From the NCBI GenBank assembly GCA_963970005.1, contig CAXAMN010001470.1, positions 1-64,000 of the forward strand: a stretch of 64,000 bases of DNA. Reading direction: 5' to 3'. Below are positions 53,039-62,260 of the stretch, piece after piece. The notes beneath the pieces are model-generated. The model was given only the letters and a program-made list of their open reading frames with translations, had not been told where the DNA came from and did no database searches. Both the position numbers and the translations under genes were made by a program. This stretch comes from Durusdinium trenchii. Taxonomy: Eukaryota > Sar > Dinophyceae > Suessiales > Symbiodiniaceae. Position 1 is the first letter of the stretch; every line of letters starts with the position of its first letter.

Positions 53039-53849
53039 CTGAGGCTCCAACTTCACCGACATGGCGGAGGGGAATTACCACAGGGCCAGTAAATCAGCCA
53101 GAAGCGTCACTATTGAAGCCAGGGTTTGGTTGGTCTCAGTGTTCACACGAGATGTGGAGCACCGCCCAGTCCTGGATCCGTGTGGGTGTGATCGTCGTTT
53201 TCAACGAACTTTTTGAGGCGAAAGCGCTTGCTTTGAGACTACAGCGTTCATTTCTTTTGTTGAAATGACGGTGTTGAGGCTTGAGGTTGTTTGAGTCCGT
53301 TGGAGTTACTTCATCGATTCGTCAACCTTTGATAGGCGACAATCCGGCACACATCCACCACAGTTCGTTACAAGGCCCGTGCTCCGGTCTGGTATTGAAG
53401 ATGATTTCCTGGCCAGAGAAAACATGCAACTTTGTGTGTGTGTGTGTTTGTTACTTTTTCTCTGTATTAATTCCTCCGTTGTGGTTGTTCCTGTTCCAGG
53501 ACGAGACTACACGTTTGGTGCGACACTTCAAGCTTCTCGCCTGAATCTAGCACTACGTGCCCGTCCTTCAATGGAAACAGACTATGAAGGCAGTGCTTCT
53601 CCAGCCGTTGAATACAGGTGTTCTTCGTACTACTAGGAGCAAGGACGCTACTAGGCGCTCCTGGCATCGCTACTAGGAACAAAGGTCTGCAGTCCGGAGA
53701 CGTGGAGCTAAGGAATCTCTTCTGGTTCTGGCCGTCAGCTCAGCCTTATGGGTGATGTATGTATGACCGGCCCTGACTTCTTACTCCTGGCTTTGTTAGT
53801 CTGAAACAGCTGAGCTTCAGTTTTTGACTGCATGTTGGTATCAAGAATT
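53039..53849. other. Unassigned stretch with TAG-type array
   Basis: (GT)n at about 53434-53449. TAG-family array in inverted orientation at about 53628-53690 (CTACTAGGAGCAAGGACGCT...). No gene is supported up to the copia insertion. Confidence 0.4.
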
Positions 53850-53854
53850 TATAC
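53850..53854. repeat. Target-site duplication, left copy (TATAC)
   Basis: TATAC directly outside the LTR at 53855; the identical five bases lie outside the other LTR at 62256-62260. Five bases is the usual duplication for copia integrases. Confidence 0.9.
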
Positions 53855-53945
53855 TGCAAGGTTCAACGCTCCTATTTTCGAGCATAAAAGCGGCTGTCGA
53901 GTGTACACTTCTCGTTTTGTGCGTGTCATCCTTTGCGGACCAGCA
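53855..53945 (-). repeat. 3' LTR (91 bp)
   Basis: On the minus strand it begins TGCTGGTCCGCAAAGG and ends GAACCTTGCA. It is identical to 62165-62255. Confidence 0.95.
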
Positions 53946-53954
53946 CTCCTCCCT
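53946..53954 (-). promoter_or_regulatory. Polypurine tract
   Basis: Minus-strand AGGGAGGAG immediately before the 3' LTR, the expected primer site for plus-strand DNA synthesis. Confidence 0.8.
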
Positions 53955-54012
53955 GGTCGTGCGTTTAGCATCTGACCAGCATTCGAAAATCGAGCCGTAG
54001 GCTCAAACCGCT

Positions 54013-57000
54013 TCAACCGCCACACACTTTACATTGGCGGATCTCAGTCATCGGTCCCGTGACCGCATTGCACCGAGCATCGGTGTGGAAGTTGCCGAGC
54101 TGGTCCTCATAGACGAAGTTCGTCTCTCGAAGACTTCTCTGGCCTCTGGTGGCCCTTTGACAGGCTCCACACACCGGTTGTTCATGAACTCGGTTGGCCT
54201 TGCTCAATCCCCTGCAGCTCCGCTGTCTATGGAAGCACTTGCTGGACTCCGCGAACCAGATCTTCCACGTTGGCTCATTGGGGAATCGCCTCCTCCTCCC
54301 AGTCAGGGTGATCTGCAGATGATGCCCTCCAGGTAGGTCAGCTTGATTCGGCGGCTCCTCCTGTGGCTCATTCAGCGCGGGATCCGGTCTCCCTTGATGT
54401 CCATCTTCAATGCCTCCGCCCATCCTGGTACCCCTTGGTGATGAGGATGAAGCACTCTGCCCTTCATGGTTCCTTTGCTGCCATTCCCCATCACGTTGAC
54501 GTGGTTCTTGATCTCCTCCTCCTTGAGGTCTGGTAGAAGTCCTTGTCCCGGAAGAAGATTGACCAGCCAAGCGAGAGACCCTCACTCTACGCGTCGCCGG
54601 ATCGTCCTCCACCCGGTTCCAATGCAAACGGCATTTTTGAATGACCTTCATGAGCACCATTCCCAGCAACATCATCATGACGCTGAGGAGGTACAAGATC
54701 TGGTCACCCTCGACATTCTCATCGGCATTCTTGGTGACATTCTCCGCCATGGCTCCATGCACCTCTTTCAATGCCGACAACACCACAACAAGCCTCATGG
54801 CCTTCTCCAAGTGGTACTTCGCGACCAACTTCATAGCCCTCGGTGCGACAATGCCCTTGTCCTCCTCATGCACTTCGTCCACTGAGTCAGGCTGCCATGA
54901 CATTCCCATCCGTTGCCTCAGCTCGTTGACCCGGGCCACTGGCAACGACTTGGTGCCGATGTCCGCGATGAGCTCTCTTCCAGGCTGGTACTTCAGCTCC
55001 CATTGACCAGACTGGATCCTCCATTTGAGGTGGGCGGCCCGTACCTTCAAGTGTCTTGTACGCCACGCTCCAGTTGCACAACTTGCTATTGAAACTGCAG
55101 CTGTGTTGTCGCACTTGAGGAACTTCGGGACGTCCTTCGCCATCTCATCAACCAGACATGCGATGCTGTCTCCCACGACCACAGCTTCGATGACCTCTAT
55201 GAGCTCTGCCTCCGCGGTTGAAAGGGCGGGGAACGGCTGCTTGCAGCTCTTCCATGCCACCGGTGCTCCGGCCACCGTTGTGATCACGCAGCCATGGCTA
55301 TGAGCACCACCTGGAGCGAAAGAGGCATCACTCACTGACTCCAGGATGAAGTTGGCGTCTCTCCTGTACCACAAGCCCAGGCCCTGCGTGGCATTCAAGT
55401 GCCTGATCAGCTGGTATGCGGTTTGGATCGCCCATTTTGGGGCCCGGCTCGTCGCTGAGCAGATTCGGCTGACCGTGTAGGCAATGTCCGGCCTCGTCTT
55501 CGTTGCCAGCCACAAAAGTTCTCCTCCGAGTTGTTGTGCCTCTCGGACCTGCAAGGGCGTGCGATCCAGCTCATCCTCGGGTTCCTGGGATTCCTTCATC
55601 ATCTGAGCGCTGCAAAGGTCCTCCATGCCATGTCGCCGAACCACTTCCCTCAAGTAGGAACATTGATTGGCAAAGAAGTCTCCTTGTTCAGTTCGGCTCA
55701 ACTCCATTCCACAGTACCGAACTGGTTCACGATCTCCCACCCACGTAGGTTCGGACGTCTCCCAGGTCCTTCGAAAGCTCTGGAGCCCTGCCCTCACAAT
55801 CTCCTCGGCGCCGAAGAGCATCACATCATCCACGTACACCAAGGCGAGTCCCTCAACCTGGTCTCCATCTCCGGCATCTTTCCGACGCACCAACCACAAG
55901 TTCTCCTCCGCGAAGCTCTGTTGGTACTCATAGGTGACGGAGTTCGCCTGAAAGGACATCTGGCTGATCTCGATGTCCCTGTAGTCCCCCCAAAGCTTCG
56001 GAGACTCACGCAAGCCATACAGGGCCTTCTCCACCAACCACATTTCCCCGTCCTTCACCAATCCCAGCCGAATGAGGATCTTCGGAGGAAGCATGAGCTC
56101 CAGTCGTTTCCTCTTCGTGAGGTCCTCCTCCTGCTGCTCTTCCATGGCCATCTCTTCTTGACCATCGCGACCTCCTCCAGCTTCTTCATGATCCTCTTGG
56201 GGTCGACCATGGGCGTCTTCCAAGGCAAGGTTCTTTTTCCGGCTGCTCTCCTGAAGTGTTCGTAGAGGTGCGTTCAAGAGAGCAGTCTTAATGTCCAGGC
56301 TAGCCGCCTGCCAGCCTCGCGAAGCGGCCAGTGCCAATGAGGTCCTCAAGCATGTAGTATCCGCCCCACCTGCATAGAGCTGAGCTGCCTCCGAACGATC
56401 TCCAGGACCTCTTCCAGCTCCCTTCAGGTAGTTCCCGCACACCACCAGGCGGCATTTCCTTCGTCCGTCAGGGGCCTTCACCGCATGGATGGCCTTCCCT
56501 GGAACCACCTCCACCTTGTCTCCATGCTCTCTCTGGTAGTAGGCCACTTCTGCGGGAGTCAGTCGCCGAATCGCCTTCTTGCCCTCCAAGGACTGGATCT
56601 CCTTCATAATGGCCTCCAGCCACAGCTCCCGGTCTTTGTACACCTCATCGTTGGGCACGATCCGGGTTTGGAGAATCTCGTCTTCCAAGAGTCGTTGGGT
56701 TGATGCCACCTGTTCTTGTCGTAGAGCAACCAGACCTCGGCTCAACGGAGGAACTTCTCTTGGAGCAGCTCCCAACAAGTGACCCTCCTCCTCATAGACG
56801 GCCTGAAAGAGCATTCGACGATCCTCCTCCCTCTGTAGGTCTTCTTCTCCCCGTATGCATGCCAGTGGTGTCTTCTCTCTCAACCTCCAGCGAAGCCGTA
56901 CAGGGTCGTCTTGGATATGGACCTCCTCCATGACCAAGTCTCGTTCGTCGGGCTTAGGCTCTTTGACATCCTTTATCAAGTAGCTCACTACCTTGACCTT

Positions 57001-60000
57001 CTCCTTGTCCGTGAGGACCGCGTGCCCTTTGGACACTTGCGGTGTAGGTGTCAGGTAGGTCACCATCTCGGATGTCGCTTCAAAAGGTCCTCCTCGCTCC
57101 CAAGCTCGCTTTCTCACCGTGATGAGCTGCCCAAAGCGTGGAAGCGTCTCCTTGATGTTCTCCCTTCTCCTTCTTTCCAGCTCCGTGACATGTCTCGCCG
57201 CTGCCGGCCACCACTTCGTGGGCACGCCCGAAGCATGTAGAAGTCGACGGACCCTTTGCTTGATCGACGCAATCATGGCCTCAGCACGACCGTTTGATTG
57301 GTGTTCATCCGGAGGACTGAAGGTTCTAGCCAGCCCCCTCTCCAAGCACCACCTCTTGAACGGGTTGTTGTCGAACTCCCGGCCTGCATCGGTATGGATT
57401 CTAGCCACAGGGTAGCCGTGGCGTCTCAGCATTCCAAATAGTTCCTGTGTTCCTGCAAGGACTTCTGCTGCGCTTTTCGAGGTCAGTGGTAGGCAAATGG
57501 ACATTGTGGTCATCTTGTAGACCTTCTGGTGCTCTTCAACTTCCTCTGGAGTCTTTGGAGGTGGTACCGATGGTGGTTCTGGTTGACTGGGTCCTGGATC
57601 AGGCGGCGGCTCTAACTGATCACCGTCTCCTTCGCCCTGCCGTTCATCCTCCTCCGGCTCACCCATCTCCAGATCTTCGCCCTCATCTGACGTAGGTCGA
57701 TAGGACATCTCCTCACCATGTGCTTCCAGATCCTGAGCCAGGTCATACTCCACCTCCCGAAGAGCCTCCTCTTCCTCGAGTGTAGGCCAGTCCTTGTCTG
57801 GGATCACCTCCAGCTGTTCAACCTCGTCCCATGGTGCCTCCTCCATGACCGGCCACGTGTATGCTCCAACCAGGAGGTACTTCTTGAGGTCGCCGTCAAT
57901 GTCATGGCCGAGCACAAATGGTCCAGTCAGATCCAGCGACAGCACACACGGAGCCGCTATCCCTTGAGCTCGATGTGGTCGATCCCTTGCCGCTGCTCTC
58001 TGACAGACAGCGCAGTCTCTGCGGAACGGCGCGTGTCCCTGTGCCAGGTGCTCCTGCCAAGACAAGGCCTTCATCGTCACCCGCCTCTTCTGGATGTTGA
58101 CAGTGATGCTTCTTGCAATCTCTCGCATCATTCCGGGGGCCCATCTCGCCAGCTCGGAGCTCGACACCTCATGCTTGGTCTTCAAGAAGGCCTTGGGCGG
58201 GCCCCGATCCTCGGGAACCATGAACTCCATGTTCAATGCCAGTGAGGTAGGTTTCACCGCCATACCACCATAGGCACCCTGGTTGAAGGTCACCATGTCC
58301 AGGTTGAGATACTCTTTCATTACCTTCCACTCTTCGGTTCTCCAGAAGGATGCCACTTCCGGCATGTGCTGAGGCGCTGCAGGCTGCTCCATCAAGAACC
58401 TGACCGTTGGCAGCAACGCGGGATTCTTCTCCTGGGACAATCGTGCATCTCGACCCAGCTTTGCCACCACATAGAGCGTCACCATACGCAACAGCAGCAC
58501 ATCGTCCAAATGGCACTTTGCCCTCTCCACTTCATCCAACTCGTCCAAGCCCCAGGGTCTTCCCAACGATCTCGACGGCCCTGGTAGCCCCGTGACCGGA
58601 TGATGTCGTAGTTCACTGCGGGTCCTGCAGTTGGGTCCACCGATCACCGCATCAATCCAGCCCAACATCGCAATCCTTAGCAGTGCTGCGTACATTGCAT
58701 CGTCCTTTGGCATGTCATGACTTTGGTTTCGAAGGATATCCACCTCCAACAATCTCGTGGTGTCTCCGCCAGCCTCCTTGAGAGCCCTTGTGAGATCGTA
58801 GCCCTCATTCTTCCCAGCGTAGAGATGAACCACCACACCCTCATTTTTCCAGCGCTTGCGGATGCGTCGATTGACTCCAAGGACCTCAAGATTCCTTGCT
58901 GGAGAGTCCACCAGGCGATCCTTGATTCGGATCGGGACCTTGTCGAAGATCGGACAATCTGCCACCACCCGGTCCAGCCAGTCGACGTCATTGTGAGCCT
59001 CCCCAAATCGGTAGCGCCTCAACGCCGTTCTCGACCGAGATTCCTCCAGCTCCCTGATGAGGTCCAACGCAACATCATGGTCCATTTGAGGACATCCCGC
59101 CTCAACTCTGAGGTCAATGTTGCCCTTGACTGGGCGCTCCAAAGTGCAAGCTTCCCCCATCCACTCGATTCGACACCCCAAGTCGCGGACAAGCCTTCCG
59201 GCCGGGACGATCGGCTCCACGTTCTCATTGTTGTGGACCAGCGTCTCCCCTTCTGTCATTCGGATGTCTTGTGCTCCTCCGGCAGCCAACGTCACCCTCA
59301 CCTGGCGATATCTCTGAAGGTCTTCTCCTCGGAGCTTGGGCCTCAGAGCGTGCGTTGCCCCAGAATCCAGAAGTCCCTCTCGACCTTGTTGGACTCGAGC
59401 TATCTTGACTGCCCGTAGCTCTGGGCCACCTTTCTCCCATGCTCGATTCAGCTTCTTCAATGTCGCACCAAGGTCCGTTGCACGATCTTGCCCTTCTTCT
59501 TCGAGGTTCATGCCCTTGAGCAACTTGTGCGCCTCATCAAGCACATTCTTGATTGGGTCTGCAGTTCTTGTCGCTGCATCCGATGCCGCCTCCGAAGTCA
59601 CCGACTGCGAGGACGCTGCTTGAGGAGAAATTGAAGCCCCCGACTCGCTCCGCGAGGTCCCATTTCCACCACCACCAGTTTTGTCCAGCAGCTTCTGAAG
59701 CTTCGGTTTCTGGCCAGATGGAGGTCCTTCTCCCTTCTTTGCCGTCTCTTTCCTCGGACAGTCTCGAGCCAGGTGTTGTGTGGCCCCGCACGTAAAGCAC
59801 CTTCTCTCCTGGTTCTGCTTGTCGCCAGTCTCCAGTTGATGCGCCCATTTGCACGACTGCCCTCTTCGACATCCAGACTCGGTGAGGAAATATCGACAAG
59901 GACCCTTCGCCGATGTCGTTGGCGAGTCCCCCTTCTTCTCTCGATCTTCCCCTTGTAGTGCCTTTACTGCCAATGGTCCACCTCCCTGATTTCCAGGTCT

Positions 60001-62103
60001 CGTAGTGCTCGAAGACGGTCGGACTCGGTGCATGAGTTGTTCAAGTTCAGCGAGTAAATGCTCAGCATACGTCCGAACAGTCTCCTCATTGGGGATGGTA
60101 TCAAGCTGCAAGGTGTTTTTGACCAAGGCGCATCTGAATTGCAGATCCGGTTGTTGAGTGAGGATCCGCTTGCTGAGTTTGTTGATGCCCTTCATGAGGA
60201 TGATCGCATCAGGGAGATTCAGGCCAATGTCGGTGGCCCTCCTGAGCCAGCGCATCCAGCGTCGGAGCCCCATGCAGGCTTCGCTTGGCGACCCTGCTTC
60301 TGGCGGATCTTCAAGTTGCCGCAGGATGATGGTGCGCTCATGAGCACCACCTGGTTGATAGAGGACCATGAGTTTGCTCACCAGCCCCAGCGGTGACAAA
60401 GTCCTCGTTGCTACCAGTTCCTCCTTCACTGATGTGGGAACCGAAGAAAGCAGCATGCTGATGGCCCTCTTTTCCACTCGAGCCCACTTCGGCTTTTGCA
60501 ACTCAGCAGACGGCTCGATCTTGGATGATGCCCGCTGAATTGGACGAAGCTTGATGTACTGTTTGTACCAAGCCCTTGCTTCGCTCACCACCAACTCCCA
60601 CCACTCGCCTGACGAGTCGCTAAGGTCTGTCATAGCCGGTTCCACCATAGTGAGCCAGTCAGCGAGGTCGATGGGAGCCGTATCGGATGGCTCTGCCAGG
60701 ACTGGGAGTGTGGCCGTCCCCGGCTTGACCGACTCCGGTCCTTCTTGCTTCTTGTCCTTGTCGACCAGGTAGGTGATCAGCATGGACATCGCATCAGCCA
60801 TGCCACCACCGTGCTCTCTTGATGGTTCCTCCCGAACATTTGCCGTTGAAGATCGACCAGGCTGCTCGGCTGCGGCTTTCTTCTTTGGCTGACCCACGCC
60901 TTTCCCGGTCCCTTGTCTCCCTTCCGGTTCGAAGCCCTTCGCCCGAGATGCCACCAAGCCCTCAGGTTGACCTCCTCCCTGACGTGCAGTTCTCGGACCT
61001 TGAGATCTCGACCTCTCTCGTTGCCCTTGCCCCCGACCACCTCGCTTTGCTGGCGCCGGAGTGACCGTCCCCATCAAGGATTGGAGCTGCTCGAACTGTT
61101 GCATGGGAGTCAACTCATACAGCCGGCGTCTTTCCACCTCCAAATCTGTCTCTCTCGGAGGCTCGTCGACCGTCAATTCCAGCTGACGATTCACAGGCTC
61201 ATCGCTTTCTGGCGTTCTGAAAGCCTGCTGCTCCAGCTCACGTTGTAGATCATGGACCTTGGCTTCCAGGCTAGCCCTCTGGTACTTCATGGCGTCCATG
61301 AGCTCTGCTTGCTGAATCTGCAGTTGTTGATTCTCCTGCTTCAGCATTGCCAACATGGTCATCATCTCCTGTGGATTTGGCGGACCAGGGCCATAGGGAT
61401 GCAGCTGAACTTGCCATCCTCCTTGATGCGGCATAGGTCCCCTCCTCTCTTCATGGGGCATGATGTACCCAGGTGGGCCAGTTTGTCCAAAGCCTCTCGG
61501 AACATGCAGACCTCTCCCTCCAGGCCCGTTCCCTTGGATCTGAACCACCGATTGCTCTCTAGGTTGGGGAGGTTGTCGCCCATCGCTGTCACTTTCAGGC
61601 TCTTGTACTTCAGGTGCCCGTGGTTCTCTTGGTCGTCCACGTCGCTGGTCATCTGGTACATGATCGCCCACCAGTGCCGGTGATGGTGTCCCCGTCGTCG
61701 TGCTCGTCTGTGGAAGCACTCCCACTGAACCTTCTTCTTTCGGCAGGAACGTGGGTCTCTCCTTTTGCACCTCCTCTGGCGACCTGTTCCCCATACCAGG
61801 CTGCCAGATGCTCTGCCTCGGGACTTGGGCATATAGGTGAGGAGCTTGGCTCTGTACCTCATGAAGTCCCTTCAGCTGTTCAGGCGTGAAGAGCGGGGTC
61901 ATCGGCGTCAGAGTCGTTGGTGGCCCTTTCGGACCCTCCAGGGTCCCCTCCCCCTCTTCCACACCATCTTCTAAGGCGAGCTGATCATCTTCCAGCTGCC
62001 GATCTTGTAATTGAAGGCCTCCCTGATCGGCTGGGTCCTCTTCTTCATCCCCATCGCCAGGCTGCCTTCGTCCCCGACGAGCCACCATGGACATTGCTTG
62101 CAA
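54013..62103 (-). CDS. Fused Gag-Pol polyprotein of a Ty1/copia retrotransposon (2696 aa)
   Basis: Single frame, ATG at 62103 to TGA at 54013; no frameshift or stop separates Gag from Pol. Domains: Pro/Gln-rich N-terminus; coiled coil ~246-292; Gag-like ~480-690; CCCH finger (C736, C745, C751, H755); CCHC knuckle (C769, C772, H777, C782); protease (D913 in LLDSGATH); methyltransferase-like ~1088-1300 (HLYAGKNEGY, GGPNCRTRS, LMEQPA); integrase with H1352/H1357/C1364/C1367, then D1391, D1572 and E1608 (D-D-35-E); RT with D1937 and YVDD (2090-2093); RNase H with D2259, E2298, D2332 and the ADIGTKSL tail; a membrane segment ~2469-2488; and a Cys/His-rich end (2612-2696). Integrase carries an acidic insertion of ~105 residues between its first two Asp. 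It copies its RNA to DNA and inserts it in the host genome. Confidence 0.97.
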   Translation of the reverse strand: MQAMSMVARRGRRQPGDGDEEEDPADQGGLQLQDRQLEDDQLALEDGVEEGEGTLEGPKGPPTTLTPMTPLFTPEQLKGLHEVQSQAPHLYAQVPRQSIWQPGMGNRSPEEVQKERPTFLPKEEGSVGVLPQTSTTTGTPSPALVGDHVPDDQRRGRPREPRAPEVQEPESDSDGRQPPQPREQSVVQIQGNGPGGRGLHVPRGFGQTGPPGYIMPHEERRGPMPHQGGWQVQLHPYGPGPPNPQEMMTMLAMLKQENQQLQIQQAELMDAMKYQRASLEAKVHDLQRELEQQAFRTPESDEPVNRQLELTVDEPPRETDLEVERRRLYELTPMQQFEQLQSLMGTVTPAPAKRGGRGQGQRERSRSQGPRTARQGGGQPEGLVASRAKGFEPEGRQGTGKGVGQPKKKAAAEQPGRSSTANVREEPSREHGGGMADAMSMLITYLVDKDKKQEGPESVKPGTATLPVLAEPSDTAPIDLADWLTMVEPAMTDLSDSSGEWWELVVSEARAWYKQYIKLRPIQRASSKIEPSAELQKPKWARVEKRAISMLLSSVPTSVKEELVATRTLSPLGLVSKLMVLYQPGGAHERTIILRQLEDPPEAGSPSEACMGLRRWMRWLRRATDIGLNLPDAIILMKGINKLSKRILTQQPDLQFRCALVKNTLQLDTIPNEETVRTYAEHLLAELEQLMHRVRPSSSTTRPGNQGGGPLAVKALQGEDREKKGDSPTTSAKGPCRYFLTESGCRRGQSCKWAHQLETGDKQNQERRCFTCGATQHLARDCPRKETAKKGEGPPSGQKPKLQKLLDKTGGGGNGTSRSESGASISPQAASSQSVTSEAASDAATRTADPIKNVLDEAHKLLKGMNLEEEGQDRATDLGATLKKLNRAWEKGGPELRAVKIARVQQGREGLLDSGATHALRPKLRGEDLQRYRQVRVTLAAGGAQDIRMTEGETLVHNNENVEPIVPAGRLVRDLGCRIEWMGEACTLERPVKGNIDLRVEAGCPQMDHDVALDLIRELEESRSRTALRRYRFGEAHNDVDWLDRVVADCPIFDKVPIRIKDRLVDSPARNLEVLGVNRRIRKRWKNEGVVVHLYAGKNEGYDLTRALKEAGGDTTRLLEVDILRNQSHDMPKDDAMYAALLRIAMLGWIDAVIGGPNCRTRSELRHHPVTGLPGPSRSLGRPWGLDELDEVERAKCHLDDVLLLRMVTLYVVAKLGRDARLSQEKNPALLPTVRFLMEQPAAPQHMPEVASFWRTEEWKVMKEYLNLDMVTFNQGAYGGMAVKPTSLALNMEFMVPEDRGPPKAFLKTKHEVSSSELARWAPGMMREIARSITVNIQKRRVTMKALSWQEHLAQGHAPFRRDCAVCQRAAARDRPHRAQGIAAPCVLSLDLTGPFVLGHDIDGDLKKYLLVGAYTWPVMEEAPWDEVEQLEVIPDKDWPTLEEEEALREVEYDLAQDLEAHGEEMSYRPTSDEGEDLEMGEPEEDERQGEGDGDQLEPPPDPGPSQPEPPSVPPPKTPEEVEEHQKVYKMTTMSICLPLTSKSAAEVLAGTQELFGMLRRHGYPVARIHTDAGREFDNNPFKRWCLERGLARTFSPPDEHQSNGRAEAMIASIKQRVRRLLHASGVPTKWWPAAARHVTELERRRRENIKETLPRFGQLITVRKRAWERGGPFEATSEMVTYLTPTPQVSKGHAVLTDKEKVKVVSYLIKDVKEPKPDERDLVMEEVHIQDDPVRLRWRLREKTPLACIRGEEDLQREEDRRMLFQAVYEEEGHLLGAAPREVPPLSRGLVALRQEQVASTQRLLEDEILQTRIVPNDEVYKDRELWLEAIMKEIQSLEGKKAIRRLTPAEVAYYQREHGDKVEVVPGKAIHAVKAPDGRRKCRLVVCGNYLKGAGRGPGDRSEAAQLYAGGADTTCLRTSLALAASRGWQAASLDIKTALLNAPLRTLQESSRKKNLALEDAHGRPQEDHEEAGGGRDGQEEMAMEEQQEEDLTKRKRLELMLPPKILIRLGLVKDGEMWLVEKALYGLRESPKLWGDYRDIEISQMSFQANSVTYEYQQSFAEENLWLVRRKDAGDGDQVEGLALVYVDDVMLFGAEEIVRAGLQSFRRTWETSEPTWVGDREPVRYCGMELSRTEQGDFFANQCSYLREVVRRHGMEDLCSAQMMKESQEPEDELDRTPLQVREAQQLGGELLWLATKTRPDIAYTVSRICSATSRAPKWAIQTAYQLIRHLNATQGLGLWYRRDANFILESVSDASFAPGGAHSHGCVITTVAGAPVAWKSCKQPFPALSTAEAELIEVIEAVVVGDSIACLVDEMAKDVPKFLKCDNTAAVSIASCATGAWRTRHLKVRAAHLKWRIQSGQWELKYQPGRELIADIGTKSLPVARVNELRQRMGMSWQPDSVDEVHEEDKGIVAPRAMKLVAKYHLEKAMRLVVVLSALKEVHGAMAENVTKNADENVEGDQILYLLSVMMMLLGMVLMKVIQKCRLHWNRVEDDPATRRVRVSRLAGQSSSGTRTSTRPQGGGDQEPRQRDGEWQQRNHEGQSASSSSPRGTRMGGGIEDGHQGRPDPALNEPQEEPPNQADLPGGHHLQITLTGRRRRFPNEPTWKIWFAESSKCFHRQRSCRGLSKANRVHEQPVCGACQRATRGQRSLRETNFVYEDQLGNFHTDARCNAVTGPMTEIRQCKVCGG

Positions 62104-62152
62104 GCGCGCAGGGCTGCCCGTCCTTGCCCACGGGTCTTACACCTGTCACCTT

Positions 62153-62164
62153 GGGCTCATAACC
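62153..62164 (-). promoter_or_regulatory. Primer-binding site for half initiator tRNA-Met
   Basis: Minus-strand GGTTATGAGCCC starts at the base after the 5' LTR. Its complement GGGCTCATAACC is the anticodon loop and 3' stem region of initiator tRNA-Met (CAT anticodon). Ty5 and Drosophila copia prime from a cleaved half of this tRNA; the match here points to the same mode. Confidence 0.75.
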
Positions 62165-62255
62165 TGCAAGGTTCAACGCTCCTATTTTCGAGCATAAAAG
62201 CGGCTGTCGAGTGTACACTTCTCGTTTTGTGCGTGTCATCCTTTGCGGACCAGCA
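62165..62255 (-). repeat. 5' LTR (91 bp)
   Basis: Identical to 53855-53945; TG...CA ends on the minus strand. It would hold the promoter, but no TATA-type motif beyond GCTTTTATGC is seen. Confidence 0.95.
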
Positions 62256-62260
62256 TATAC
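62256..62260. repeat. Target-site duplication, right copy (TATAC)
   Basis: Matches 53850-53854 exactly. Confidence 0.9.

Larger units (their letters stand above)
53855..62255 (-). mobile_element. Complete Ty1/copia LTR retrotransposon (8.4 kb)
   Basis: All hallmarks are visible: two identical 91-bp LTRs (TG...CA), a 5-bp target duplication (TATAC), a primer-binding site abutting the 5' LTR, a polypurine tract abutting the 3' LTR and one 2696-codon frame with every catalytic motif intact. Identical LTRs and an open frame imply a recent, possibly still mobile, insertion. It lies antisense to the plus-strand exons on both sides. The LTRs are very short for the family (usually some hundreds of bp), as is typical of several protist copia lineages. 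Confidence 0.97.

Noticed and set aside
53992-54005. CCGTAGGCTCAA, resembling a relict dinoflagellate spliced leader
   Set aside because: It lacks the central CCATTTTG and is better read as a small GAGCC-GTA-GGCTC hairpin inside the copia 3' region.
54466-61889. Many plus-strand frames of 60-240 codons under the copia element
   Set aside because: They are shadows of the intact minus-strand polyprotein and have no domain or splice support.
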